From Candidatus Babeliales bacterium (GTDB taxonomy: Bacteria; Babelota; Babeliae; Babelales; JACPOV01): 8,910 nucleotides of DNA. Position numbers and translations under genes: made by a program. Below, one piece after another: positions 1 to 6,955 of this stretch. Every line of letters starts with the position of its first letter. The first letter of the stretch is position 1. The stretch is taken from NCBI GenBank assembly GCA_020050475.1, contig JAGVKP010000068.1, positions 1 to 8,910 of the forward strand, given 5' to 3'. The notes under the pieces are model-generated. The model was not told the origin of the DNA. It did not search any database and worked only from the letters and a program-made list of their open reading frames with translations.

Positions 1-80
1 ACAAACGGTTTCTTTTTGGTAAACCATCCGTGCGCAATAAACTCTTTTTTTAAATGACTGACCTGCAAAACCGGCTGCAT
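1..80 (-). CDS. Partial ABC transporter ATP-binding protein, oligopeptide/dipeptide (OppF/DppF-like) type, N-terminus only
   Basis: The gene runs off the left edge, so only 26 complete codons are visible. The peptide begins MQPVLQVSHLKKEF and continues into a basic stretch ending FTKKKPF. A Leu-x-Val-x-x-Leu-Lys-Lys-x-Phe opening followed by a Lys-rich loop is typical of the first beta strand and insertion of Opp/Dpp-type ABC ATPases, which power peptide or related import at the inner membrane. Walker A, signature and Walker B lie outside the window, so the call rests on N-terminal resemblance alone. The ATG at 78-80 is preceded by an AAGG-type ribosome binding site. The gene starts 37 bases after the stop of the DUF4143 ATPase on the same strand and could be co-transcribed with it. 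Other ABC subfamilies remain possible. Confidence 0.5.
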   Translation of the reverse strand, partial: MQPVLQVSHLKKEFIAHGWFTKKKPF

Positions 81-117
81 TGTGGACCTTATGGTTACAT
101 ACGAGGCTAGAAAAGAC

Positions 118-1374
118 TTACCTGATAATCGTATCACTTTTTCCAGCTGCTGCCCAGAGTGCGCTCAATGGAACTGCGTATAATTTTTTACCGAATGGCA
201 CCACTTGATCACCAGTATATAAAACGATACCACGAACAAATTTTTCTTTCAGCTCCTGTTCAAGATATGCAAGCCCTTTAAAATCTGATGCACTCACCGT
301 CACACTATTTTTAACCTCAATACCGACAAGCTGCCCGGCTTGATTTTCCAGCACAAAATCAACCTCTATGCCAGCAATAGTGCGCACATGATAGAGCTTA
401 ACGCGCACACTGCTCCAGGTAGCTTGTTTAGTCAGTTCACCAAATACAAAATTTTCAAGCAGATGCCCACCAAGCGGTGATTGAAAAGCTGCCGCACCCT
501 CATCCATTCCCAAAAGATAGGTCAGCAAACCGGTATCGTTCAGATACACTTTTGGTGATTTTACCAATCGCTTACCTAAATGAGCGCTCCACGGCGCAAG
601 CAACTCGACCAAAAAAAGCGCATTAAGAAGTACTAAGTAGCGCGATAAGGTCGATGAAGGAATACCAGATGTACGCGAAAGTTCCGCCGCATTAAGAAGC
701 GTGCCATTCCGCGTTGCAAGTAGCTGTAGAAGCATTGGTAATTCGCTCAAACCGGCAATATTTGCAATATCTTTAACATCTCGTTGTAAAAGCGCTGTGA
801 CATAAGAACTAAACCATGACTCCCGCGCCGAATAATCAAATCCCAATACGGATGGATAGCCACCAATGGCAATTTTTTTATGCAGCTCCGCCTTTACAAC
901 CAAATCATAGGGTGGCGTACGCATTTCTGGTGCAAAAACGCGCGCGATAAAATCATCGTACCGAGAAAGCAACTCTCCTTGCGAAAGTGTATGAAGATAG
1001 AAAATCTCCATACGCCCTGCCAATGAATCACCAAGTCGCGGTATCAAAAAAGGATTTGCTGATCCGGTCAGCGCATATCTGCCCGGCAGACGATTTTCAT
1101 CAACGTCATGCTTTATGGCTAAAAAAATCTCTGGCACGCGCTGCACTTCATCGAGAATAACCGGCTTTTGCAAACCCTGAATAAATCCGAGCGGATCACG
1201 CTGGGCCGCAGACAAAAAACGCAGATCATCAAACGTCACATAGGAATAATCCTGATCTCGCGCGACCGCTCGCATCAACGTCGTTTTGCCCGTTTGCCGC
1301 GCACCGGTTAAAAGAACTACCGGGCTTCGCTTGAGTGCCTCTTCAAGCTTTTTTTGCAGGTTTCTTTTAAACAT
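118..1374 (-). CDS. AAA_14 / DUF4143 family ATPase with wHTH-like and PD-(D/E)XK-like C-terminal region
   Basis: This 418-residue protein is a standalone P-loop ATPase of the AAA_14 plus DUF4143 type, a very common family whose cellular role is largely undefined. Walker A is GARQTGKT at residues 24-31 and Walker B is VILDEVQR at 72-79. A sensor-like TGSAN lies at 103-107, a GGYP motif at 171-174, and a helix-turn-helix-like stretch at about 210-262. The C-terminal domain carries E337, D339 and then E353-V-K355, spaced like a PD-(D/E)XK nuclease fold; whether it cuts DNA is unknown. The open frame reaches back to 1434, but I start at 1374. That ATG has AAGGAG at 1380-1385, and the predicted promoter would begin transcription inside the longer version. 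Length is normal for the family. It lies downstream of the EamA gene and upstream of an ABC ATPase gene, with its own promoter. Confidence 0.93.
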   Translation of the reverse strand: MFKRNLQKKLEEALKRSPVVLLTGARQTGKTTLMRAVARDQDYSYVTFDDLRFLSAAQRDPLGFIQGLQKPVILDEVQRVPEIFLAIKHDVDENRLPGRYALTGSANPFLIPRLGDSLAGRMEIFYLHTLSQGELLSRYDDFIARVFAPEMRTPPYDLVVKAELHKKIAIGGYPSVLGFDYSARESWFSSYVTALLQRDVKDIANIAGLSELPMLLQLLATRNGTLLNAAELSRTSGIPSSTLSRYLVLLNALFLVELLAPWSAHLGKRLVKSPKVYLNDTGLLTYLLGMDEGAAAFQSPLGGHLLENFVFGELTKQATWSSVRVKLYHVRTIAGIEVDFVLENQAGQLVGIEVKNSVTVSASDFKGLAYLEQELKEKFVRGIVLYTGDQVVPFGKKLYAVPLSALWAAAGKSDTIIR

Positions 1375-1385
1375 TTTAGCTCCTT

Positions 1386-1422
1386 GGTGTAAATTCCACC
1401 ACTTCATGGTGAATTTTACACC
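1386..1422. promoter_or_regulatory. Long imperfect palindrome in the ATPase promoter, candidate operator
   Basis: Arms 1386-1401 and 1407-1422 give 15 complementary pairs with one single-base bulge on each side and a 5-base centre (CTTCA). The outer arm reads GGTGTAAA and the inner arm CACCA. The right arm contains the predicted -10 box of the ATPase gene, and the left arm abuts its Shine-Dalgarno. A second inverted repeat (CATCTG, 6-base loop, CAGATG; 1422-1439) shares its edge with this one. Because transcription should start near the centre, the mRNA would carry only one arm, so a DNA operator is more likely than an RNA hairpin. Confidence 0.6.
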
Positions 1423-1442
1423 ATCTGCTAACACAGATGCAA
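1413..1442 (-). promoter_or_regulatory. Predicted sigma70-type promoter of the AAA_14/DUF4143 gene
   Basis: On the minus strand TTGCAT (1442-1437) is followed after 18 bases by TAAAAT (1418-1413), which matches the -10 consensus in five of six positions. Transcription would begin around 1405 and give a leader of about 30 bases before the ATG at 1374. Confidence 0.5.
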
Positions 1443-1475
1443 GAAATAGCTTAATTTAAGACTTTTTTGGGCATG

Positions 1476-2414
1476 CTACGGCGCAATCGACGGGGTAGCT
1501 CCAGACTGACGGATACGAATCGAACTGGCTTTGAGCTCTTCAAGATAAAAAATCGTCAGCCCTACTAAAACCACCGCACTTGAAAAGAAAAATGACCAGG
1601 TCAACTGCTCATGCAAAAAAACAAGCCCAAAAAGAGCGGCAAACAGCGGGCACAAAAACCCGGCAAATGATAAAAAGGTGGCCGTATAGGTTTTTAAAAG
1701 CAAACCATAAAAATTATAAAAGACCGCATTGACCACAATAATAATAGTGCCGGTCAGCAGCGCAAACATCGGCCAGTTATTCACCGGTGCCGGCACCCAG
1801 CCTTCCGCAAAAAAGGAGGTGGCCAGCGCAAGCACCCCGCCAAAAAGCATCCCGATGCCATTAATCATCCAGGTATCATACCGATGCGTATGCAAGAGCT
1901 GTCGCATCGTAATCCACCCAACGCAGGCGCACGTGACCGCGCCAAACATCGCAAGCTCTGGCAATGAAATAAAAGCAAAGGAACCAAACATCTGCTCATG
2001 CGGCATATGCTCAACTATTTCAGGAATAAACCCGAGTACCCCAATTGAAAGGCCGATCCATTTTTTGCGGCTCAATCCTTCATGAAAAAGAAGGTAAGAA
2101 AAGAGCGCGGTAATAAATGGCGAAAGATTGAAAAAGAATGATGATTTAAATGAACTCAGTCCTTGTAAAGCCCATAGATCTAACACATACGCTGCATAGA
2201 TATGAAAAAAAATGATAGAGAGAAACGAAAGCGTGTCCTGCGCATGCCACCTTGGTAATCTTTTATGATACATGCTCCATCCGGTCAATATAAGAGCACC
2301 GGCAACTACCATCCTGATACCAACAAAAAAAATCGGCTTACTATACATCAATACCGCTTTACACAAAGTAAAGCTGCTTGCGCACAATGCATACAAAAAA
2401 AGAATTGAGACCAC
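1476..2414 (-). CDS. EamA/DMT-superfamily permease
   Basis: This 312-residue, strongly hydrophobic protein has about ten membrane segments arranged as two EamA repeats, the usual size and layout for drug/metabolite transporters. The end of the first repeat is clear at about residues 93-131: SPFITALFSYLLF-HE, then a basic loop and GLSIGVLGFIP. The second repeat mirrors it at about 244-290: GFLCPLFAALFGLVFLHEQL. The family exports or takes up amino acids, nucleotides and other small metabolites across the inner membrane, and the substrate cannot be told from sequence. The start is GTG at 2412-2414, set by the strong GGAGGAG at 2420-2426. An ATG five bases further upstream is out of frame. A terminator hairpin lies only about a dozen bases before this ribosome binding site, so expression may depend on read-through or on a promoter embedded in that region. 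Confidence 0.9.
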   Translation of the reverse strand: MVSILFLYALCASSFTLCKAVLMYSKPIFFVGIRMVVAGALILTGWSMYHKRLPRWHAQDTLSFLSIIFFHIYAAYVLDLWALQGLSSFKSSFFFNLSPFITALFSYLLFHEGLSRKKWIGLSIGVLGFIPEIVEHMPHEQMFGSFAFISLPELAMFGAVTCACVGWITMRQLLHTHRYDTWMINGIGMLFGGVLALATSFFAEGWVPAPVNNWPMFALLTGTIIIVVNAVFYNFYGLLLKTYTATFLSFAGFLCPLFAALFGLVFLHEQLTWSFFFSSAVVLVGLTIFYLEELKASSIRIRQSGATPSIAP

Positions 2415-2437
2415 TGCATCTCCTCCGGACAGAAATT

Positions 2438-2467
2438 AAAAAGCCCGGAACATATGTCCAGGCTTTT
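2438..2467 (-). terminator. Intrinsic terminator after the DUF378-like gene, possible attenuator for the EamA gene
   Basis: Read on the minus strand, AAAAGCCUGGA pairs with UUCCGGGCUUUU, giving 11 pairs including one G-U, a 7-base loop and a U5 tail. On the plus strand the G-U becomes a C-A mismatch and the T tail is shorter, so the minus orientation is favoured. It lies 47 bases past the stop of the 75-residue gene and directly before the Shine-Dalgarno of the permease gene. Confidence 0.7.
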
Positions 2468-2482
2468 GTAAGTCTTACAAAA
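2464..2482. repeat. Perfect 19 bp palindrome overlapping the terminator
   Basis: TTTTGTAAG and CTTACAAAA are exact 9-base inverted arms around a single central T. The first four bases are shared with the terminator stem at 2438-2467. The arrangement suits either a dimeric repressor site or an RNA hairpin with a 3-base loop upstream of the terminator. Confidence 0.5.
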
Positions 2483-2514
2483 AATTCTAGCATTGGCCAG
2501 AATCGATGTACGGT

Positions 2515-2742
2515 TTACTTGCAGTCGCAGTCGCAATGATCTTTGGTAAGCGACATAACGAACATAACAAGACTCAATACACCAGCTATGCCAAAAATAT
2601 AGCCAATAATTTGGCCCATATGGTGCATACCAACCATCATTAAAAGATCATGGCCCATAGCCATCAAGCCTATGTGAATGCAACCGATTGCGGTTAGCAA
2701 CCAAACGATCATACCAAGCGCACGTGAACCAAAACACTTCAT
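2515..2742 (-). CDS. Small two-helix membrane protein, DUF378-like, with Cys-rich tail
   Basis: The 75-residue protein has two hydrophobic helices (about residues 9-29 and 44-65) joined by a short loop. The pattern WLLTAIGCIHIGL ... IIGYIFGIAGVLSL resembles DUF378 (YuzA-type) proteins, whose function is unknown. The loop and helix edges are unusually rich in Met and His (M27, M29, H31, M35, M36, M39, H40, H41, M42), and the C-terminus ends with C70-D-C72-D-C74-K. Such residues could bind a soft metal; this is inference only. The ATG at 2740-2742 is preceded by AAGGAG. A promoter is predicted just upstream and a strong terminator follows, so it is probably a single-gene transcript. Confidence 0.75.
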   Translation of the reverse strand: MKCFGSRALGMIVWLLTAIGCIHIGLMAMGHDLLMMVGMHHMGQIIGYIFGIAGVLSLVMFVMSLTKDHCDCDCK

Positions 2743-2787
2743 TAGTTAACTCCTTTTAGTATTTGGTTACATAAATCCTTCTATGCA

Positions 2788-2816
2788 ATCTTACTGAAAT
2801 ATTTTAAGCAATCCAA
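2788..2816 (-). promoter_or_regulatory. Predicted promoter of the DUF378-like gene
   Basis: On the minus strand TTGGAT (2816-2811) and TAAGAT (2793-2788) are separated by 17 bases. Both match consensus in four of six positions. The site lies in the 83-base gap after the coiled-coil gene. The same TAAGAT -10 box occurs upstream of that gene. Confidence 0.35.
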
Positions 2817-2825
2817 TGGTTGACT

Positions 2826-5198
2826 TTAGTTCTCTTGCGATGGCGGTTGTGCAGTAGATATCTGTTTGTCAATAAGTGCCTGCGCATTCGCCAATTGCTT
2901 ATCCATGGCGCGAGAAACAGTTATTGAATCAACCATCGCGTCTGCTAATGCCCCGGTAAGCATAGTGGCCAGTTCTTGACCCATCTGCTGAGCAATAACT
3001 CCCGTCTGGTAAGGCACCATTTCTTTCAACTCTTCTTGCAAAAGAGCGACACCATTGCGCGCTGCATCTAAATAGGCATAGCGCATATCGCGAGCCTGAA
3101 TAATTGCGTCGGTCATGCTTGCGATTGCATACTCCGGTGCTTTTTCAAGATCAGCGCGTGTTGGCGCCTGATTGACTTGCACCTCATCCCACGCATTGAT
3201 AAGAAAATCGACATTCGCCTTAGTAGCCACCATGCGATCAGTAATCTCTTGTGCAACGTTTGCAAGATCACGCATCGATTTGACAAAGGCATCATGGTAT
3301 GGCGTTATGCGTGCAAGTTCACGTTTATCAAAAGCTATACTCGCTAACTTATCCTGAATTTCTTGAGCCGCAATGCCATCTTGGATCGCTTCCTGCGTAA
3401 AACCAAGCGCGCTCAAATATGCCACTCTATTTTTTTCGTAGCGATTTTGTATCTCAATCAGTTCTGGTTCTTTACGTTTAAAGAAGGCTATAAGGTCTTG
3501 TGCTAATCCTTTAAAAAAAGCTTTCACCGTCTGAAAAAGAGCTGCATACGTTGTCTTTGGTTCTGCCGCGCCTGGCACCTGGGCGACATATTTTTCTCCT
3601 ACTTCACGAGGAGTTCTATTTCGCTCCATTTCAATAAGATCACGCGCTTTTTCAATCGCTATTTTTGCTTTCGTCTGCTTTTGTCGATCTTCAGGAGACT
3701 GTCTACCAATTTGTTCAAGCGTTTTGCCAAACCACTCAGTAAGATCTGCCGCTCTTAAAAGAAATGGCGCTGCGACTTTGCCGGCAACAACGTCAACGAC
3801 AGATTTAACCACCGGTGCTTTTTCCTGCGCTACTGGAATAATACCTTTTTCGAATTTTTCAAATTTGGCATAAGCATTTGGCACTATTGTTTTTACAAAA
3901 TCAGCACCAAAAAATTGGATCCAGCTGCGAGCCTTCCTTACTCCTTTTTCGGTGGCATCAATAAATTTCACACCCGCTTGTGCTATCTCAGGAGCCTTTT
4001 CCGCACGACTGCCCCATTCTCTCATTTTCTCTGCTCGAGCTTTTTCATTTTTTGCCATCCGTTTGACCGTAGCATAAAAATCGGTCGTCTGTAGGACCCA
4101 ATTGCCTAATGACTTGAGCCCTTGCCACACGGTATCTGCTCCTTGCTGCACAAACTCGGCCGTCTCCTCCATCGTTGGGCTTTTTAGATCTAATGCCACT
4201 GCAAGGAGCCGACGACTTGGCTCTAATGTTTTTTTATATTCGGCATTTGCCTGCCGAAGAATAGTCGTAGATCGAATCTTAAGATCTTCAATAAGTGAAT
4301 TTAAATACTCTTTATCTTCAATGCTTTTTCCAAAGCTATATCGCGCCAAGGCCCCTTTGAGCATATCAAGATCCGTTACAAGCTTACCCAGCGCAGCTAT
4401 ATCTAATTCATCTTCACGTTCAAAAAATGGATCAAGATCCGCAATGTACTCGAAAAGCGCTCCAGCAATTGCCTTATATCTATCGATCTCAATTTTATAG
4501 TGCAACCCTAATTTTTTTTCTAATTCATTAGCTGGGGCAGGGGGAGGATTTTTTTGAAATTCTTCAATCTGTTCGATTCTTTCTTGTGCTTGATTAACTA
4601 ACTCATCCAAGCCACTTTTGCGTGCTTCAGATAGAAAAACTCCAAGATCATCCTTTTGGTCCTCATAAAAAATCTTACCTTCAATAACGCCCAGTTCATC
4701 TTGAAGGAAACTATTAATTTCATCAGGTGTTTTTCCGACAAGTTGTTTCTGTAATTCTATTTTGTATGACATTTGCTGACGCTGAGCAACAGTACCGCGT
4801 TCAATGAGATTTGAAAGGCTTTTATTAATCTGATCTATTTCGTTTTGCGTATTTTTTAGCTCACGCTCCAAAGACTCTCTAGACTGGACGTTTGAAGAAA
4901 ATAATTTGTTTATTTCATCATATTTCTTACTCAGTGACTGAAATTGCCAGCTTTCGGCACCCCATTTACCAGTTGCTTGCTTCATATTATTTTCTACACT
5001 TTCAAGCTGCTCCTTACTTATTTGCTCTTGTTTCTTGGCCTCTTGCAACTTAGGTATAAGTTCCTGCTGCAAACGCTGTTTTTCAACTAATTTTTCTACA
5101 AGAGCATCACTACTCTCAAGCAACGGCACAGCTCCGGCGGAATGCAAAATCATGGCAAAAAATGCCCAACTGCTCAAATAAAGAGTATACTTTTTCAT
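2826..5198 (-). CDS. Exported coiled-coil protein of unknown function (790 aa)
   Basis: I do not recognise a family. The N-terminus is a good Sec signal peptide: KK, a hydrophobic core at residues 6-18, and probable cleavage after A21-G-A23. The mature protein is then rich in Glu, Gln, Lys and Ala. Residues about 30-155 and 190-216 are heptad-like and likely coiled coil, followed by a PPPAP linker at 218-222 and a long, mainly helical remainder with charged Lys/Arg/Glu stretches up to a polar tail (QPPSQEN). No clear transmembrane anchor, enzyme motif or Cys pattern is visible after the signal peptide, so a periplasmic or surface structural role is likely. The ATG at 5196-5198 has AGGAAA upstream. 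The gene is divergent from the small secreted gene at 5353, with which it shares a 154 bp control region. No terminator is obvious after its stop. Confidence 0.85.
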   Translation of the reverse strand: MKKYTLYLSSWAFFAMILHSAGAVPLLESSDALVEKLVEKQRLQQELIPKLQEAKKQEQISKEQLESVENNMKQATGKWGAESWQFQSLSKKYDEINKLFSSNVQSRESLERELKNTQNEIDQINKSLSNLIERGTVAQRQQMSYKIELQKQLVGKTPDEINSFLQDELGVIEGKIFYEDQKDDLGVFLSEARKSGLDELVNQAQERIEQIEEFQKNPPPAPANELEKKLGLHYKIEIDRYKAIAGALFEYIADLDPFFEREDELDIAALGKLVTDLDMLKGALARYSFGKSIEDKEYLNSLIEDLKIRSTTILRQANAEYKKTLEPSRRLLAVALDLKSPTMEETAEFVQQGADTVWQGLKSLGNWVLQTTDFYATVKRMAKNEKARAEKMREWGSRAEKAPEIAQAGVKFIDATEKGVRKARSWIQFFGADFVKTIVPNAYAKFEKFEKGIIPVAQEKAPVVKSVVDVVAGKVAAPFLLRAADLTEWFGKTLEQIGRQSPEDRQKQTKAKIAIEKARDLIEMERNRTPREVGEKYVAQVPGAAEPKTTYAALFQTVKAFFKGLAQDLIAFFKRKEPELIEIQNRYEKNRVAYLSALGFTQEAIQDGIAAQEIQDKLASIAFDKRELARITPYHDAFVKSMRDLANVAQEITDRMVATKANVDFLINAWDEVQVNQAPTRADLEKAPEYAIASMTDAIIQARDMRYAYLDAARNGVALLQEELKEMVPYQTGVIAQQMGQELATMLTGALADAMVDSITVSRAMDKQLANAQALIDKQISTAQPPSQEN

Positions 5199-5228
5199 AT
5201 CAGCTTTCCTATTTTTTACGCTTCCTCA

Positions 5229-5258
5229 ATCTTAAAAAAACCCCGCAACAATATGCAA
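5229..5258 (-). promoter_or_regulatory. Predicted promoter of the exported coiled-coil gene
   Basis: On the minus strand TTGCAT (5258-5253) is followed after 18 bases by TAAGAT (5234-5229). The spacer contains a GGGG and T7 run. It has the same -35 box and spacing as the promoter proposed for the DUF4143 ATPase. Confidence 0.35.
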
Positions 5259-5272
5259 GAGGCAGCCAGCTG

Positions 5273-5301
5273 TTGACAAATGGGCAAATTTAATTTAATT
5301 T
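5273..5301 (+). promoter_or_regulatory. Predicted promoter of the small secreted protein gene
   Basis: A perfect TTGACA -35 box (5273-5278) precedes a very AT-rich stretch. A 17-base spacer points to TAATTT (5296-5301) as -10. The better-looking TATATA/TATAAA at 5303-5310 would need an over-long spacer. The -35 is clear and the exact -10 is not. Confidence 0.5.
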
Positions 5302-5352
5302 GTATATAAAATAAGTCAATTTGAAAAACTTAATAATCGCGAGGAATCCGCA

Positions 5353-5679
5353 ATGAAACAATATCTTTTGATTACCTTAGCCTTAGGCTGCAATTCACTT
5401 TTTGGTATGGATCTAAAAGAGGCGGCCAATAAGAAAGAAAAGCCCACTGAAGAGGCGCTCTATGCTCAGAAAAATCTTGCAAAATTATTCTCTATGGCTG
5501 GAAAAGAAAAGTACGCAAAAGCAATGAAGGCACTCTCTGGCAAACCGGAAGATCAATTAACCGAAAAAGAAAAAGCTGAATTCACCAAAGAAGAAAAAGA
5601 AAAGCTTGCGAGAATGTTAACTACGGTTGAGGTACTCAAGAAAGTGAACACGCAGCCAGCATTCCCTTCTGAAAAATAA
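5353..5679 (+). CDS. Small secreted Lys/Glu-rich protein, possibly a lipoprotein
   Basis: This 108-residue protein matches no family I recognise. It opens with a short signal sequence, MKQYLLITLALGCNSLFG. The A-L-G-C13 could serve as a loose lipobox with C13 as the lipidated residue, or signal peptidase I could cut near residue 18. The remainder is highly charged (KEAANKKEK, EKEKAEFTKEEKEK) and probably helical, with one slightly hydrophobic patch near residues 37-50. The ATG is set by GAGGAA at 5341-5346 and by a good upstream promoter. A terminator follows at 5754-5793, so it appears monocistronic. It is divergent from the 790-residue exported gene, and the two may be co-regulated components of the cell envelope. 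Confidence 0.8.
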   Translation: MKQYLLITLALGCNSLFGMDLKEAANKKEKPTEEALYAQKNLAKLFSMAGKEKYAKAMKALSGKPEDQLTEKEKAEFTKEEKEKLARMLTTVEVLKKVNTQPAFPSEK

Positions 5680-5704
5680 AATCAGTCGTACTGTTTTCTT
5701 GCGA

Positions 5705-5733
5705 GTAAGGCGCGTATGTACGGGTTACCTTAC
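5705..5733. repeat. Two-part hairpin between the small secreted gene and ychF
   Basis: GTAAGG (5705-5710) pairs with CCTTAC (5728-5733). Inside it CGTA (5713-5716) can pair with TACG (5719-5722) only as DNA, because the 2-base loop is too small for RNA. No T run follows, so it is not a terminator by itself; it may help mRNA 3' stability or be chance. Confidence 0.3.
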
Positions 5734-5753
5734 CGACTACTGAAGTGATTAAC

Positions 5754-5793
5754 AAACGGAACTGTTCCCATAAGTTGAACAAAACCGTTTTTT
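5754..5793 (+). terminator. Intrinsic terminator after the small secreted protein gene
   Basis: AAACGG (5754-5759) pairs with CCGTTT (5785-5790). Across a 3x3 internal loop, TGTTC pairs with GAACA around a 9-base loop, and a T run extends to 5793. It lies 75 bases after the stop of the small gene and 50 bases before ychF, insulating the two. Confidence 0.55.
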
Positions 5794-5842
5794 ACCTCAT
5801 GCTAAAAGCAAAGCATAGTATCACTTTCAAGCGGAAATCATC

Positions 5843-6955
5843 ATGAGTATCAAAGCTGGCCTGGTGGGCCTTCCCAATGTCGGTAAATCTACCCTGTTTA
5901 ATGCACTTACCAAGTCGTCAGTGCCTGCTGAAAATTACCCTTTTTGCACTATTGAGCCGCATCTTGCGATCACCAATGTCCCTGATGAGCGCGTAGAAAA
6001 ATTACAAAAAATATACCAAAGTAAGCAGACAATACCGGCCACCGTCAGCTTTGTCGATATCGCTGGACTGGTCAAAGGCGCAGCTTCAGGTGAAGGATTG
6101 GGCAACCAATTTTTGAGCCACATACGTGAAGTTGATCTTATTTTGCATGTTCTGCGTTGCTTTACCGATCCGGATATTATCTATTCAGGCGCACAACTTG
6201 ATCCGCTCGCAGATTATGACATTATCGTGACCGAGCTGATGCTTAAAGATGTCGAAACGATCACCAAGCGACTTGAAAAAGTACATCATCTGATGAAGGG
6301 GGCAAAAAATAAACCGGCTGAGCTGAAAGAGCTCACGGCCGAACTTGAGACACTCAATCAGATTCAAAAAGCGCTTGATGCACAAAACCTTGCAAATGTT
6401 CATGATGCACTTACAAAAAATCCACTCACGACTATCTCTCTTTTATGCGCAAAAAATTTCCTGATTATTGCAAACGTCGGCGAACATGAGCTGGAAGATG
6501 ATGCCTATAAAAAAAATGAACATTACCAAGCGCTGGTCAAACAATTTGGAGCGGAGCGTGTTATTCCGATCTGTGCAAAATTGGAGGCCGAACTTATGGT
6601 ACTCGATGACGCACAAGCGGAAGAGCTCATGGGTATGCTCGGCATTAAAGAGCGCGGGCTTAAAACGATTATCAAAAAGACGTATGAACATCTGGGCCTC
6701 ATAACTTTTTTCACCTGCGGTCCCCAAGAGATTCATGCATGGCCAATTAAAAAAGGGATCTCCGTACGCAAAGCGGCCGGCGAAATTCATTCCGATCTGG
6801 AACGCGGCTTTATATGCGCCGAAGTTTTTAATGGTGCTGATCTTTTTGCCAGTGGTAGCCTAAGCAAAATCAAAGAGCTGGGCAAAATGCGCACCGAGGC
6901 GCACGATTATATCGTCAAAGATGGTGATATCGTACTCGTTAAATTCAACGTTTAG
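5843..6955 (+). CDS. ychF: Redox-responsive ATPase/GTPase YchF (Obg family, OLA1 homologue)
   Basis: The 370-residue protein is full length for YchF, a near-universal ribosome-associated P-loop NTPase implicated in translation and stress responses. G1 is GLPNVGKS at residues 9-16, the switch region is NYPFCTIEP at 31-39, and G3 is DIAGLV at 72-77 followed by GAASGEGLGNQFL. In place of the usual NKxD base-specificity motif it has N211-V-G-E214, the NxxE form that makes YchF prefer ATP. The G5-like segment is CAKLE at 244-248. A coiled-coil insert lies at about 130-185. The C-terminal TGS domain, about 286-369, ends with the hallmark DYIVKDGDI...FNV. The ribosome binding site is modest (GCGGAA). 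Its TAG overlaps the stop of tspO on the other strand. Confidence 0.98.
   Translation: MSIKAGLVGLPNVGKSTLFNALTKSSVPAENYPFCTIEPHLAITNVPDERVEKLQKIYQSKQTIPATVSFVDIAGLVKGAASGEGLGNQFLSHIREVDLILHVLRCFTDPDIIYSGAQLDPLADYDIIVTELMLKDVETITKRLEKVHHLMKGAKNKPAELKELTAELETLNQIQKALDAQNLANVHDALTKNPLTTISLLCAKNFLIIANVGEHELEDDAYKKNEHYQALVKQFGAERVIPICAKLEAELMVLDDAQAEELMGMLGIKERGLKTIIKKTYEHLGLITFFTCGPQEIHAWPIKKGISVRKAAGEIHSDLERGFICAEVFNGADLFASGSLSKIKELGKMRTEAHDYIVKDGDIVLVKFNV

Noticed and set aside
1330..1347. HspR HAIR-like inverted repeat CTTGA...TCAAG
   Set aside because: The arms are only five bases with the wrong spacing, and it lies inside the ATPase coding sequence.
1375..1434. Upstream 20-codon extension of the DUF4143 ATPase starting at 1434
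   Set aside because: It has no ribosome binding site and lies across the predicted promoter and palindrome. The ATG at 1374 has AAGGAG and begins where family members usually start.
1729..2085. 118-codon plus-strand frame inside the EamA gene
   Set aside because: It is antisense to a clear permease and has low-complexity, family-less sequence; a shadow frame.
2348..2536. 62-codon minus-strand frame across the EamA start and terminator
   Set aside because: It overlaps the permease in another frame and crosses the terminator and its ribosome binding site without its own start signals.
4102..4500. 132-codon plus-strand frame within the coiled-coil gene
   Set aside because: It is Ser/Arg-rich antisense sequence, typical of the complement of a helical coding region.
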